Part shown: positions 50,036-59,838 of the stretch, piece after piece
Layout: each line of letters starts with the position of its first letter
Numbering within the stretch: the stretch's first letter is position 1
Assembly (NCBI GenBank): GCA_001695595.3
Contig: MBPM02000060.1
Location: 462,336 to 526,335, forward strand
Length of the DNA stretch: 64,000 bases
Source of the DNA: Plasmopara viticola
Taxonomy: Eukaryota; Oomycota; Peronosporomycetes; Peronosporales; Peronosporaceae
Reading direction: 5' to 3'
Made by a program: the position numbers and the translations under genes
Notes under the pieces: generated by a model
What the model saw: the letters and a program-made list of their open reading frames with translations, nothing else
Told to the model about the DNA's origin: nothing
The model's database searches: none

Positions 50036-50640
50036 GAGGCAGACATAATTCACCTTCCCTTTGAAAACCAATGTATGTATATGTACCCAAAGGAAAAATC
50101 TAAATGTGAACTTAACCTTTCGGCTGGGAGGCCTTCATCAGTAAGAAATACCCACGTGTAATCACGATTATTGTCAACCAATCAATTTTTTAAGCGGCTT
50201 GAGATTAACGCTTAAATCACATACAATTTAATCGTCATACCTTCAATCAGATTCCTGGGAAATTTTGACGCAGAATGATATGTATCTCGAAATTTCTGAG
50301 ATATAAATCATTTAAGTGCCAATAAGAAGTACGAAAGTAACTTTTGTTAAGTGCACTTCAGTTAAGTATCCTTAGTAAGTACAAAAGTAGCAAACTTCTC
50401 TATCGACCACATCGACACAATTTCGTCACAATTAAATAAATACGGGTTAAAAGAGCCAAATTTGGACAGGACTAATGTGTCACAAAGGAGAAGCAAATTT
50501 GATACCAAATCACAATTTGGTTGCAAATGACTATATCTGTTCCCAAAGAGGAGAGTTAAGGTCACTCGGAATGATGGTCATTATATACGATTCCAGGGTG
50601 TGACACTTTAAAAGAGTGACAGTGATATTTTTTTAGACAT
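50036..50640 (-). mobile_element. PLE family A fragment A4 (5' region plus first ORF1 codons)
   Basis: Matches the 5' region of A1 (63197-63779). On the minus strand it includes the hammerhead motif and ORF1 start, then leaves the element sequence in the codons ACC-CTA, where a telomere-like tract begins. More diverged than A2. Confidence 0.8.
50081..50157 (-). ncRNA. Hammerhead ribozyme motif, copy A4
   Basis: Core CTGATGA at 50141-50135 and GAAA downstream. Helix I next to the core has changed on both strands (CTTA pairing with TGGG instead of CTCA with TGAG), so pairing is kept through G-U wobbles. The outer part of helix III is weaker than in A1. Confidence 0.6.
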
Positions 50641-51100
50641 AATGAGTTCAGGGTTTAGGCCAGGGTATAAATACCCGGGCCCGAAGTCACTGTCTTAAAT
50701 TAGTGTCATAGCAAAGTAGGTTTTTTTGCAATCCAGAAATTACGAATTGTACGTGAGGGTCAACGGTAGGTATACTATCAAAATGATATCGCTGTACCAA
50801 ATCGTACACTGACGGTAACTTCCCAATACGGGTAAGTGTCGTGGTAATTATTCGATGAGCTCCTAAAAAGTGCTACCGAGCCTATGATCTAAAGTATTGG
50901 TCTTCCCTGCCCGGGATAAATATTTTAGTGAGCTCCAGCGCGGTCCGGTATTGGGAATCGGTAGATATTACGCCAGTGTTGTACGTTATCTTACGATACG
51001 GGTCGTACATTGGTTGATATTGTGGGGTAAAACCCAATTTTATCGACCACTTGCGACCTAGCTGCACAGAGTGGTATCATCGGTTCATTTTTTAACTAGT

Positions 51101-52876
51101 TTATACTTTATGGTAAAGTTCTTTAGCGTTAGGCGTAAAAGTATTTGGTATTTTAGCTCGTACAAGAATATTGCCGAGACTTGGTGGTCGCTGATAACAA
51201 ATAAGTTACCGACCAAGTTTTTTCTTGATAGTTAAAATACGTAATTGACGAAAATTTATGAAGTGATTTGAAGTTATACGACAGGGGCCATTAGGATTAT
51301 AAGTAATCTTAAAAAGTAAAATTGTGTTGTTGTCATTGGAAACACTATGTGAACATTTACATTTATTATAAGCTTTCTCAAACTGGAGTTTGAGAAATTT
51401 AGCAGGGAATCCACGAGTACGCAATTTAGCATACAAAAGTTGAATGATCGTTAAAAAGTCATGACGTCGTGAATTTCGACTAAAATAAGTGCGGATTAAA
51501 TCGATTATAAGCCCCGAAAATGTACCAGACGGGTGAGCGCTGGATGAGGTAGGATATAAATATAGATTTAACGCTTTTTGAAATGTTCGGGTGTGTATGA
51601 TATTATCAGAGATCGTATGGGTGAGATCCAAGAAATCTACCGTAAGTGGTAATGTAGTCATATCAATATCAGTAATACGACTAGTCGGTGACCAAGAGAC
51701 ACCGGGAAATGTACGGTAGAACATTGCAATGAAGCGGTTAAAAAACCACGATCTATCTGGATTAAATCGGAAAATGTGGAAAACATTGTCTATATAGCGA
51801 GGATAAAACTCTAATTGGGATTTAAACATTGGGAATATTACATTAAATTCATAATATTCCAGGTAAAGGTTCGCATAACTGGGTGCGACGGGTGTACCCA
51901 TCGCTGCACCATGACTTTGGCGCCAAAAAGTATCACCAAATTCAAACCAATTATGATTCATGATGAGTTTGAACCCTTCAAGAATAATATCGCGGTATTT
52001 ATTGTCGCGGAGCCACCAAGAGATGGCCAGTAAACCTTTATCGTTTGGTATGGAAGTATAAAGTGTTTGGGCATCCCACGACACAAGAAAACAGCCAGTA
52101 GGCAACGCTAAATATTTTATTTGACTGAGTAACTTTTTAGAGCTGGTTAATATATGTCTACACCGTTTAATATAAGGTTGTAACATAAAGTCTAACCATT
52201 TGGAAAGTCCGTGAAACGGCGAGTTAACAGAGGAAACAATGGGGCGGAGACCCATTGGAGATTTATGGATTTTTGGCATGCCATAAAATCTAGCGGGTAC
52301 AGTTGTATCCAAGTTATAAGTGACGATCTTAAGATCGCGTATTGATTCTGGAAAGCGTTTAACTGCTCGAGAATGCCAATTAGTAATCATTCTACGAAGA
52401 CCGCGGATAGGTAATGATGTGGCGTAAGAATACACATCATTTGATTCAAGATGGAGAAGACACCATCTTATATATTGTTCAGTGTTCATGACAGCAGGAC
52501 CGAGGTTTTTATCTGTCGCCATAAAGTTAAACGATTTATTATTCCGAAGGTCCGAAATAAGCTTACGTTGTTGAAAATTAAGATTTATACGAAACTTAAA
52601 GATCTTAATGCTTCCTACCAATTTTTCTTTTGTATTAAGTAAAAACTGTGAAAATATTTTATCCGAGAGTTCTGGTGGTTACCAGGATGGATTGGGAACA
52701 TAAATTTGTTTATTATATGTACCGCTGCTTTTAAACAAAGTGTTGATTTTAATACTGCGGATAAGCTGGTCAATAGATGTCTGATATTCACAATAGGGGC
52801 GTTTAGCCAGTGAAGGTGTAGGACAGAATTTTAGATTTAAACCTAAAAGTTGAGTAAGGCCGTTTGGTAGGCTCAT
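51101..52876 (-). pseudogene. Family A reverse transcriptase, copy A3 (inactivated)
   Basis: Same protein as in A1 but with a CAA to TAA stop after PNPSW (near 52680) and a TTA to TAA stop after KKKLGR (at 51206), then readable to the normal end at 51101. The catalytic motif C is RYIDN rather than RYIDD, so one metal-binding Asp is lost. Motif A (SWDAQTLYTSIP) and motif B (MGTPVAPSYANLYL) remain. Confidence 0.85.
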
Positions 52877-53007
52877 ACTAGAAGTAAGGTCATGAAATGC
52901 TAAATTTGCCGTACGAACATTAAATGTGAAAATTGGACGATCACCAAAAAGACGTAATACGTTCGATTTAGTGGAAGACTTAAGCTTAATAAGTGGATTT
53001 TTATCTA

Positions 53008-54003
53008 CTAATTGTGTCCGCGCTTTGAGTGCTTGTTTAGCTTGGTGTTTCTGTTTCCGGAAGAAACGGCGCCGTGCTTGCGCTTGTTTGGCCCAGTGCG
53101 AACGACGCTGGCGCCGGATGCGGGTTTTTTGCTGGGTTTTGGGACTTTCGACCCAGCTTGGCGGTTTTTTGGCTGTTTGCCATTGTTCCGCTTAGGTTGA
53201 CTGGGACTTTTAGAAAGACCTCGAATCATAGTCTCAAGCTTTTTGAACTTGTCAGTAGCCACTTGATGAACCAAATTTTTGATTTTGGTTTCATCAGGAA
53301 GACCCATTTCGGTGTCTTCAGCCACAGCCCTTTTAGCCGCTAAGGCTTGGGCTTTAATGGTTTTGAGTGCCATGCGATCATTTAGACCGTCAAAGTATTC
53401 AGACCACTTATTGTGATATTTCTGATAGGCCAACTCTATCAGATAGGGAAAATGGAACTCGCCGGTATACCGACCGCAGAACTTAGTTTCCCTCCCAAGA
53501 ACGATTGCTCGTGATAATGGGAAAGTTGGGTATGGCGCATTTTGTTGTGCATCAAATAGAAGACATATCGAGTTCAAAACTACGGCGACTAAATTCCCAA
53601 ACATAATATTGAGAGTTTTGAGTTCCTCACGTTGCACATGTAAAGCGATTTGAGTCGCCTTTTTCATGTACGTCGTTTTGATTTGCTCAAAATACTCACT
53701 CTGAATTTTTACAAAATCAGAGTCCATTTCTCGCAAGTTGTCAGAAAATGACATTTTATGCGAGATTTGGAGAGACTTGGGACAAGTACCGTTAGTATCA
53801 AGTTCCATTAAGGTCTCAACAGCCTTTCTCTTGGACTTAATACGTCCATTAAGAGTGACTTTCTTCCGAAAGGAGGCAGTAATATGCTCATCCAGGAAGG
53901 TTGGCAGCGCAATCAACGGAGGGTTCAAAGGCCTCACAGGATCGCAGCTTGAATCAACGGGAAGTTGACTAGGGTTTAGGGTGGAGTCTACCGAGGCAGA
54001 CAT
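53008..54003 (-). CDS. Family A ORF1 protein, copy A3
   Basis: 331 residues, open, and nearly identical to ORF1 of A1. The N terminus MSASVDSTLNPSQLP is partly encoded by telomere-complementary DNA (ACCCTAAACCCTA). The central part is mostly helical-looking with no known enzyme motif; the last about 70 residues are very rich in Lys, Arg, Pro and Asn, as in nucleic-acid-binding tails. The slippery CCCAAAA lies at 53143-53137. The likely role is an RNA-binding partner of RT, inferred from position and charge. Confidence 0.7.
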   Translation of the reverse strand: MSASVDSTLNPSQLPVDSSCDPVRPLNPPLIALPTFLDEHITASFRKKVTLNGRIKSKRKAVETLMELDTNGTCPKSLQISHKMSFSDNLREMDSDFVKIQSEYFEQIKTTYMKKATQIALHVQREELKTLNIMFGNLVAVVLNSICLLFDAQQNAPYPTFPLSRAIVLGRETKFCGRYTGEFHFPYLIELAYQKYHNKWSEYFDGLNDRMALKTIKAQALAAKRAVAEDTEMGLPDETKIKNLVHQVATDKFKKLETMIRGLSKSPSQPKRNNGKQPKNRQAGSKVPKPSKKPASGASVVRTGPNKRKHGAVSSGNRNTKLNKHSKRGHN

Positions 54004-54040
54004 AGTTCACCTTCCCTTTGAAAACCAATGTATGTAAAAA

Positions 54041-54117
54041 CACGTATCTCAAGGAAATTCAAATGTGAACTTAACCTTTCGGCTGGGAGGCCTTCATCAG
54101 TGAGAAATACCCACGTG
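54041..54117 (-). ncRNA. Hammerhead ribozyme motif, copy A3 (probably impaired)
   Basis: Core CTGATGA (54100-54094) and GAAA are intact and the helices are as in A1, but one T is missing at the cleavage position (CCTTGAGA instead of CCTTTGAGA). The unpaired cleavage nucleotide or the first helix I pair is therefore lost. Confidence 0.6.
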
Positions 54118-54542
54118 TAATTACGGTTATTATCAACCACTCATTTCTTAAGCGGGCTTGAAATAAACGCTTAAATCACATACAATTTAAACGTCATACC
54201 GTAAATCAGATTCCTGGGAAAATTTGACGCAGAATGATATTTTTCTCGAGATTTCTGAGATAAAAATCATTTAAGTACCAATAAGAAGTACAAAAGTAAC
54301 AAACTTCTGTATCGACGAAATCGACACAATTTCGTCGCAATTAACCAAATATGGGTTCAAAGAACCAAATTTGGACAGGACTAATGTGTCACAAATGAGT
54401 CACAAATTTGATAACAAAGAACAATTTTGGTTGCAAAAACTATATTTGTCACCAAAAATGGAGAGTGAAGGTCACTCGGAATGATGATCATTATATAAGA
54501 GTCCAGGGTGTGACACTATGAAAGAGTGACAGTAAATAATTA

Positions 54543-54848
54543 TTAGGGTTTAGGGTTTAGGGTTTAGGGTTTAGGGTTTAGGGTTTTAGGTTTTAGGTTT
54601 TAGGGTTTAGGGTTTAGGGTTTAGGGTTTAGGGTTTAGGGTTTAGGGTTTAGGGTTTAGGGTTTAGGGTTTAGGGTTTAGGGTTTAGGGTTTAGGGTTTA
54701 GGGTTTAGGGTTTAGGGTTTAGGGTTTAGGGTTTAGGGTTTAGGGTTTAGGGTTTAGGGTTTAGGGTTTAGGGTTTAGGGTTTAGGGTTTAGGGTTTAGG
54801 GTTTAGGGTTTAGGGTTTAGGGTTTAGGGTTTAGGGTTTAGGGTTTAG
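54543..54848 (+). repeat. Internal telomeric repeat array (TTTAGGG)n
   Basis: About 300 bp of TTTAGGG, with a few TTTTAGG-type variant units near 54585-54600. It lies between the 5' end of A3 and the 3' end of B2. Confidence 0.98.
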
Positions 54849-54889
54849 GATTTATTAAATTATGCAAGTTACTACACAAACTTAATTAT

Positions 54890-54955
54890 TCCTAAAGAAT
54901 AGTCCGAAATGATCCGATTGACTAATTCTTTCGCTGGTTTGCTTCTTCAGTAGGA
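54890..54955 (-). ncRNA. Hammerhead ribozyme motif, copy B2
   Basis: On the minus strand: helix I TCCTA/TAGGA (5 bp), core CTGAAGA (54950-54944), a short helix II, GAAA (54932-54929), and helix III AGAAT/ATTCT (5 bp, including the A-U pair next to the core). Predicted cleavage falls after the unpaired U, between 54895 and 54894. Helix II is only about 2 bp with an extra A after the core, the weak point of the model. Confidence 0.7.
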
Positions 54956-55003
54956 CTTGTTATTCTATAGTTGGACTTGGCCCTTACGGACATCTTACCA
55001 AAA

Positions 55004-55138
55004 CTCTAACTTGAAATTCATACTTGAAATTCATACTTGAAATTCATACTTGAAATTCATACTTGAAATTCATACTTGAATTTCATACTTGAATTTCATA
55101 CTTGAATTTCATACTTGAATTTCATACTTGAAATTTGT
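55004..55138 (-). repeat. 13-bp tandem repeat in the B2 3' region
   Basis: About ten units of ACTTGAAATTCAT, the later ones with one A-to-T change. It lies between the hammerhead and the RT stop codon. Confidence 0.9.
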
Positions 55139-55153
55139 ACTAGGGTTTAGGGT

Positions 55154-57073
55154 TTACTCCCCATCGGCTGTACAATCTTGTATTAAGGCTGCAGTCGACG
55201 GGGCAGTTTTCGGAAGTCGCGAAGGACACAGAAGCGTCTTGAGAGTTGGAGGCTTGAGGTAGCAGATTTTAACTTGCGTTCCGAGTGCCTTTTCCAGCTC
55301 ATCGGTCAGTAGTATAGACCGTAGTCTGCTTCTTGAAAGTCCATTTGGGTCGTATTGGAGCTTGAAAACTATAGGTGCTGTAGATGACGTGTTGCGTGAT
55401 GACGTAGTGTCGTCGAGCGCCTGTCTGAACAGCGGTTGCAGTATTCTCGGAGTATATCCTCGGTCAAGTAGCCGCGCATAGAGTTGTTTGACGATTCGTT
55501 TAAAGTCACGATATCGAACATTCTGTTTGCGGTATTTACGGACTTGGCCAATGATTAGTCCTTTTAGAACACCAGGTGGATGGGCGCTATTAGCAGGAAT
55601 ATACAGGTACAAATTCAGACTTTTCTGATATGTTCTTGTGTATATCCTTTGTTTGTCCCGAATGATTCGTAGGTCTAGAAACACAGCTTCATCTTTGTCG
55701 ATAGAGCTTGTGAATCGTAGCTTAGACCGCCGGGTAAATGTTGCTAACATGCGCTGGAAGCTATATGGCTCGGTGCTCGGACTCCACAATGTGAAGATGT
55801 CATCGATGTAGCGTTTGTAGTAAACTACATGTCGCGAGAATTCTGTAAGTAGAATCTCTTCGATGTGAGCCACGTAGAGGGAAGCGAATGCCGGTGCCAC
55901 CGGTGTTCCCATAGCCGTTCCACGCAATTGGCGCCAGCATGAGTCTCCAAAGGTAAAGTAATTGTTGTGCATTACTACTTGGAGTCCAGACAGAATTGCG
56001 TTTTCCCATGGATGACCCCGTATACGTTCCGCGATTGCTTTGATAGCGTTGATAATCGGGATATTGGTGTAGAGAGATTCTACGTCGATTGTGATCAACA
56101 GCGTATCAGGCGGGAGTATCAGGTCCGGGAGGTCTGTCAATAGCTGGTCTGAGTCGCGTATATAGGATTTAGTGGATCTATAAAAGGGTTGAAGTTGAAA
56201 ATCTAACCACTTTGAAAGTCCTTCCAGTATACTTGCGCTATTGGATACAATGGGTCGAATACAGAGTTTAGGTTTGTGTATTTTTGCTAATGCGTAAAAC
56301 ACATTCAACCTTGACTCTTCTAGTTTCGCCACAATGATCCGTGTTGTGTCCCAGTCAGTACGATAGGCATATGTCTTTGCCATGTTTCTGTACCAAGTGC
56401 GAACTTTTGTCCGCACAAGCCGGGTTAATGCTTCGACTGGAGCGCATTGCAGCTCGTATATTGACTTATCTGAAAGATGGTCAATACACAGTCTAACATA
56501 ATGCTCCGTTGTAAAAAGAGCCGGCCCTAAGTTCTTATCAGTAAGGACTACTTTAAGATCTGGGCGGCTTCTTAGGAGCTGAAACGTGTTCCATTGTCTC
56601 GAGTTAAGGTTCCTGAGTTTCCTCGGTTCCCATGTCTCGCGACTAATGTTGTCTTGAACACGTGTGAGTATCGTTTCGATTGAAGCCGGTGCTGGTTTCG
56701 GTTGAAACGATGGGTTCGGAACATAAATCTTGCGATTATATGATCCTTGATGGTTCCCAAACTGTGCGGAGAGGCGAACTTTCCGTATGAAGTCTGGGAG
56801 TGCAGCATGAAGATCGGGCGGTCGGAGAGGTCGAGGGGTCGGGCAGAATCTTAAGTTAAGACCCAGAAGGCGGTTCAGAGCAGGGGGAGTAGCAATTGCA
56901 GAAGGAACAAAGTTATGAAAAGCTAAGTTCTTTGCATAGCTATTAACCTCCCTTGTACTGCGACTAGCAAATAGTGCCAGTGCATTCCTACTATCTGATC
57001 TGTCTACTTGGATTGGGTCTTGCCTTTCGCGTTCCGCGCGCCTTTCTGCTTGTTGTTTTTCCCTGAATTCGAC
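55154..57073 (-). CDS. Family B reverse transcriptase (PLE type), open frame without AUG
   Basis: An open frame of about 640 codons. PLE-type RT features in order: N-terminal LGLNLRFCPTP, YNRKIYVPNPSF and LTDKNLGPALFTTEHYVR; ALAKIHKPKLCIRPIVS; motif A TIDVESLYTNIP; motif B GTAMGTPVAPAFASLYV; motif C RYIDDIF; and the C-terminal connector. Catalytic Asp residues are present. The protein stops there, so the GIY-YIG endonuclease of canonical Penelope elements is missing. The frame has no ATG before the conserved region and overlaps the end of ORF1 in the -1 register, suggesting synthesis as an ORF1 fusion by frameshifting. The stop codon lies in a telomere-complementary stretch (TAAACCCTAAACCCTA). 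Confidence 0.85.
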   Translation of the reverse strand, partial: VEFREKQQAERRAERERQDPIQVDRSDSRNALALFASRSTREVNSYAKNLAFHNFVPSAIATPPALNRLLGLNLRFCPTPRPLRPPDLHAALPDFIRKVRLSAQFGNHQGSYNRKIYVPNPSFQPKPAPASIETILTRVQDNISRETWEPRKLRNLNSRQWNTFQLLRSRPDLKVVLTDKNLGPALFTTEHYVRLCIDHLSDKSIYELQCAPVEALTRLVRTKVRTWYRNMAKTYAYRTDWDTTRIIVAKLEESRLNVFYALAKIHKPKLCIRPIVSNSASILEGLSKWLDFQLQPFYRSTKSYIRDSDQLLTDLPDLILPPDTLLITIDVESLYTNIPIINAIKAIAERIRGHPWENAILSGLQVVMHNNYFTFGDSCWRQLRGTAMGTPVAPAFASLYVAHIEEILLTEFSRHVVYYKRYIDDIFTLWSPSTEPYSFQRMLATFTRRSKLRFTSSIDKDEAVFLDLRIIRDKQRIYTRTYQKSLNLYLYIPANSAHPPGVLKGLIIGQVRKYRKQNVRYRDFKRIVKQLYARLLDRGYTPRILQPLFRQALDDTTSSRNTSSTAPIVFKLQYDPNGLSRSRLRSILLTDELEKALGTQVKICYLKPPTLKTLLCPSRLPKTAPSTAALIQDCTADGE

Positions 57074-57923
57074 TTGGTGGGCGGCTTTCCGGACTTGGCG
57101 AGACCGGTAGCGCCCGCTTTTCCGTTTGCGCGTAGCCTTTCCTTTTGAGGCTTTGCCGATTTCTTCTGCTGCTGGGGCTTTGCAGTCTTCGTTATGCGCC
57201 GATCGGTGCCCCTTTGACGACCGGCGCTGTCGTTTAACGCTTCCTTGAGCCGCGACACTTGATTTTTCAGTGGTCGCAGCTCCTGTTGGATGCGCTTGTT
57301 GACGAGCTCCTGGACAGATGTTGCCATGGGCGTTTCTGATTCGATGTCCATGGCTGTCGCTCGTTTGGCTTCCTTAGCGGCTTTGGCCCGTTCCTTAATG
57401 ACTTGTTCAATCGCTAAGTCGTAGCGAAGTTGAGTCAGTCGTGTGTTAAGAGAGCCTTGGCCATTAGGAAGTCAGTGACCGCCATCGAGTTTTGTCCATT
57501 AGGAGAAGTAATTGCACTTTCCCATGGCGGACCCGATGGCATAAAAAGGGTGTGAACATCGCAATAAAAAGAACTTATCTCTTTAATTGCATTAACCGAT
57601 AATGTCTCAAGTTCAGTCTGAAGTAAATTCAGTTCAGCCGTCGTTGCAGTCTTAATGATTTCTGCCAACGACTTTTCGTTTTCAACGAGTTGCTGATTGA
57701 ACTGGGCGCGCAAAGATGCAGCGCTATCGGTATTTTCGAGCTCTTTAGACACGTCAAGGAAATCTTAGTCTTCACAGAGCGGGGCGGACCCTGCTCAAGG
57801 CGTTGAAGAGCTAGCTGCTTAGATTGATTCTAGCAGTAAGATTCCTGTAGCGTTTGACGTGGAGTCGATGATGCTCAACACGTTTTGCGGCGGACTGCTG
57901 CGAGTCGGGTTACTCGGGTCCAT
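57004..57923 (-). pseudogene. Family B ORF1, copy B2 (frameshifted)
   Basis: The start at 57923 encodes MDPSNPTRSSPPQN, but the frame soon shifts. A long middle part is open at 57752-57435 (Gln/Glu/Leu-rich, coiled-coil-like) and the tail at 57351-57004 (VNKRIQQELRPLKNQV, then a Lys/Arg-rich region). Comparison with B1 shows that small deletions, for example near 57445, broke one original ORF of about 300 codons. Predicted role: an RNA-binding/oligomerising partner of the RT (inference). Confidence 0.65.
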
Positions 57924-58693
57924 CCTTAAGTGTAGTAACCTAGTTTCGATTAGGCTAGGTCGGATGTTGAGTGGCGAACAGCCGGCTGTTGTGTGCACGG
58001 TCTGTTGTTCGTCGCGGTCGGCCGGTCGGCTCAGTCGGACGTGGTCGTGGATCTTGTCGACTTAGGACCAAGGCTTGAAGCCGGCCGTTTTTTGGTCGGC
58101 CAGCTGGCTTGAGGGTAGGACTTGGACCGGTCGGTTTGTTGGTCGACCGGTGACTTGATCGTGTCCGGATCTTGAACTTCGCACTTGGTCGGGTCCTTGG
58201 TCGGGTCCTAAGTCGGGTCTTGGTCGGGTCCTTAGTCGTCCTTTGGATCTTGGCCGTCGGATACCAACAATCTTTTGACGTATTGCCCTACTTATGTTCC
58301 GTTTTATGTTGAATATGGGTAGCACTAACGGATAGGTTGATATCGAGAACTAGCGCAAGGCTTATGGGAAAAAGCCAGGTCTAGGGGATTATAACTTCTC
58401 CGCCTACCTCCCCGGTCACACTTTCAGGTTTTACGTAAACCACGGCACTATTTCTGTTCGATACGGAGACGCACTAGGCTCACGTATCCAGGGTGCTGCT
58501 CACTCACACTCCTGTGTGCCCGCAGAGTCAAAAATCCCTTATGGGATAGACTTCTCCGCAAATGAGAACTCCGATAAGCGTTACAATAAATTGCAAGCAC
58601 GGTGCTCAAGGGCACGGGTTTTTCTAACCTAATTAAAAATAAAAAGGTTTAGGATTTATTAAATTATGCAAGTTACTACACAAACTTAATTAT

Positions 58694-58759
58694 TCCTAAA
58701 GAATAGTCCGAAATGATCCGATTGACTAATTCTTTCGCTGGTTTGCTTCTTCAGTAGGA
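58694..58759 (-). ncRNA. Hammerhead ribozyme motif, copy B3
   Basis: Same core and helices as in B2. Predicted cleavage lies between 58699 and 58698, upstream of B2 in the transcript. Confidence 0.7.
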
Positions 58760-58808
58760 CTTGTTATTCTATAGTTGGACTTGGCCCTTACGGACATCTT
58801 ACCAAAAC

Positions 58809-58996
58809 TCTAACTTGAAATTCATACTTGAAATTCATACTTGAAATTCATACTTGAAATTCATACTTGAAATTCACACTTGAATTTCATACTTGAATTT
58901 CATACTTGAATTTCATACTTGAATTTCATACTTGAATTTCATACTTGAATTTCATACTTGAATTTCATACTTGAATTTCATACTTGAAATTTGTAC
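58809..58996 (-). repeat. 13-bp tandem repeat in B3
   Basis: About fourteen units of ACTTGAAATTCAT or its A-to-T variant, more units than in B2. Confidence 0.9.
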
Positions 58997-59190
58997 TAGG
59001 GTTTAGGGTTTAGGGTTTAGGGTTTAGGGTTTAGGGTTTAGGGTTTAGGGTTTAGGGTTTAGGGTTTAGGGTTTAGGGTTTAGGGTTTAGGGTTTAGGGT
59101 TTAGGGTTTAGGGTTTAGGGTTTAGGGTTTAGGGTTTAGGGTTTAGGGTTTAGGGTTTAGGGTTTAGGGTTTAGGGTTTAGGGTTTAGGG
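58997..59190 (+). repeat. Internal telomeric repeat array (TTTAGGG)n
   Basis: About 190 bp of regular TTTAGGG between B3 and A2. Confidence 0.98.
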
Positions 59191-59760
59191 TGGAGTCTAC
59201 CGAGGCAGACATAGTTCACCTTCCCTTTGAAAACCAATGTATGTTTACACACGTATCTCAAAGGAAATTCAAATGTGAACTTAACCTTTCGGCTGGGAGG
59301 CCTTCATCAGTGAGAAATACCCACGTGTAATTACGATTATTATCAGCCACTCATTTTTTAAGCGGGCTTGAAATAAACGCTTAAATCACATACAATTTAA
59401 ACGTCATACCGTAAATCAGATTCCTGGGAAAATTTGACGCAGAATGATATTTTTCTCGAAATTTCTGAGATAAAAATCATTAAGTACCAATAAGAAGTAC
59501 AAAAGTAACAAACTTCTGTATCGACGAAATCGACACAATCTCGTCACGATTAACCAAATATGGGTTCAAAGAACCAAATTTGGACAGGACTAATGTGTCA
59601 CAAATGAGTAACAAATTTATACCAAATCACAATTTTGGTTGCAAATGACTATATTTGTTACCAAAAAAGGAGAGTGAAGGTCACTCGGAATGATGGTCAT
59701 TATATAAGATTCCAGGGTGTGACACTATGAAAGAGTGACAGTGAATATTTTTTAGAGGTA
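59191..59760 (-). mobile_element. PLE family A fragment A2 (5' region plus first ORF1 codons)
   Basis: Nearly identical to 63205-63779 of A1. In minus-strand sense ORF1 begins normally (MSASVDSTLNP) and then runs into the telomeric array, which supplies a stop. It lies immediately downstream of the A1 3' end in transcript sense, so A1 is flanked by two direct copies of this region, like the pseudo-LTRs of Penelope elements. Confidence 0.88.
59248..59327 (-). ncRNA. Hammerhead ribozyme motif, copy A2
   Basis: Same core and helices as the A1 motif. Predicted cleavage is between 59261 and 59260, downstream of A1 in the transcript. Confidence 0.72.
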
Positions 59761-59838
59761 ATGGGTTTAGGGTTTAGGCCCGGTATAGATACCCGGGCCC
59801 GAAGTCACTGTCTCAAAATAGTGTCATAGTAAAGTAAT

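Larger units (their letters stand above)
50661..54541 (-). mobile_element. Penelope-like element family A, copy A3 (full length, decayed)
   Basis: The order on the minus strand is 5' region (54541-54004), ORF1 (54003-53008), RT (about 52876-51101) and 3' region to 50661. The 3' end abuts a short TTTAGG stub and A4; the 5' end abuts 300 bp of telomeric repeat. RT carries stops and an active-site change, so the copy should be inactive by itself. ORF1 is still open. Confidence 0.85.
54849..58640 (-). mobile_element. Penelope-like element family B, copy B2
   Basis: The order on the minus strand is 5' region (58640-57924), ORF1 (57923-57004, broken), RT (open from about 57073 to 55154), a telomere-like stub overlapping the RT stop (55141-55156), a 13-bp tandem repeat, and a hammerhead near the 3' end. 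No GIY-YIG domain follows the RT. Confidence 0.85.
58641..58996 (-). mobile_element. PLE family B fragment B3 (3' region only)
   Basis: Matches 54845-55145 of B2: hammerhead, then 13-bp tandem repeats. It ends at GTACTAGGG exactly where B2 has its telomere-like stub beside the RT stop, and continues into a telomeric array. It lies directly upstream (in transcript sense) of the B2 5' end, separated only by a GGTTTAGG stub. Confidence 0.85.

Noticed and set aside
53008..53343. Plus-strand open frames over the basic ORF1 tails (also 62249-62567)
   Set aside because: Antisense shadows of the Lys/Arg-rich ORF1 C terminus.
57924..58640. Searched the family B 5' region for a second hammerhead
   Set aside because: No CTGANGA/GAAA pair with matching helices found by eye.
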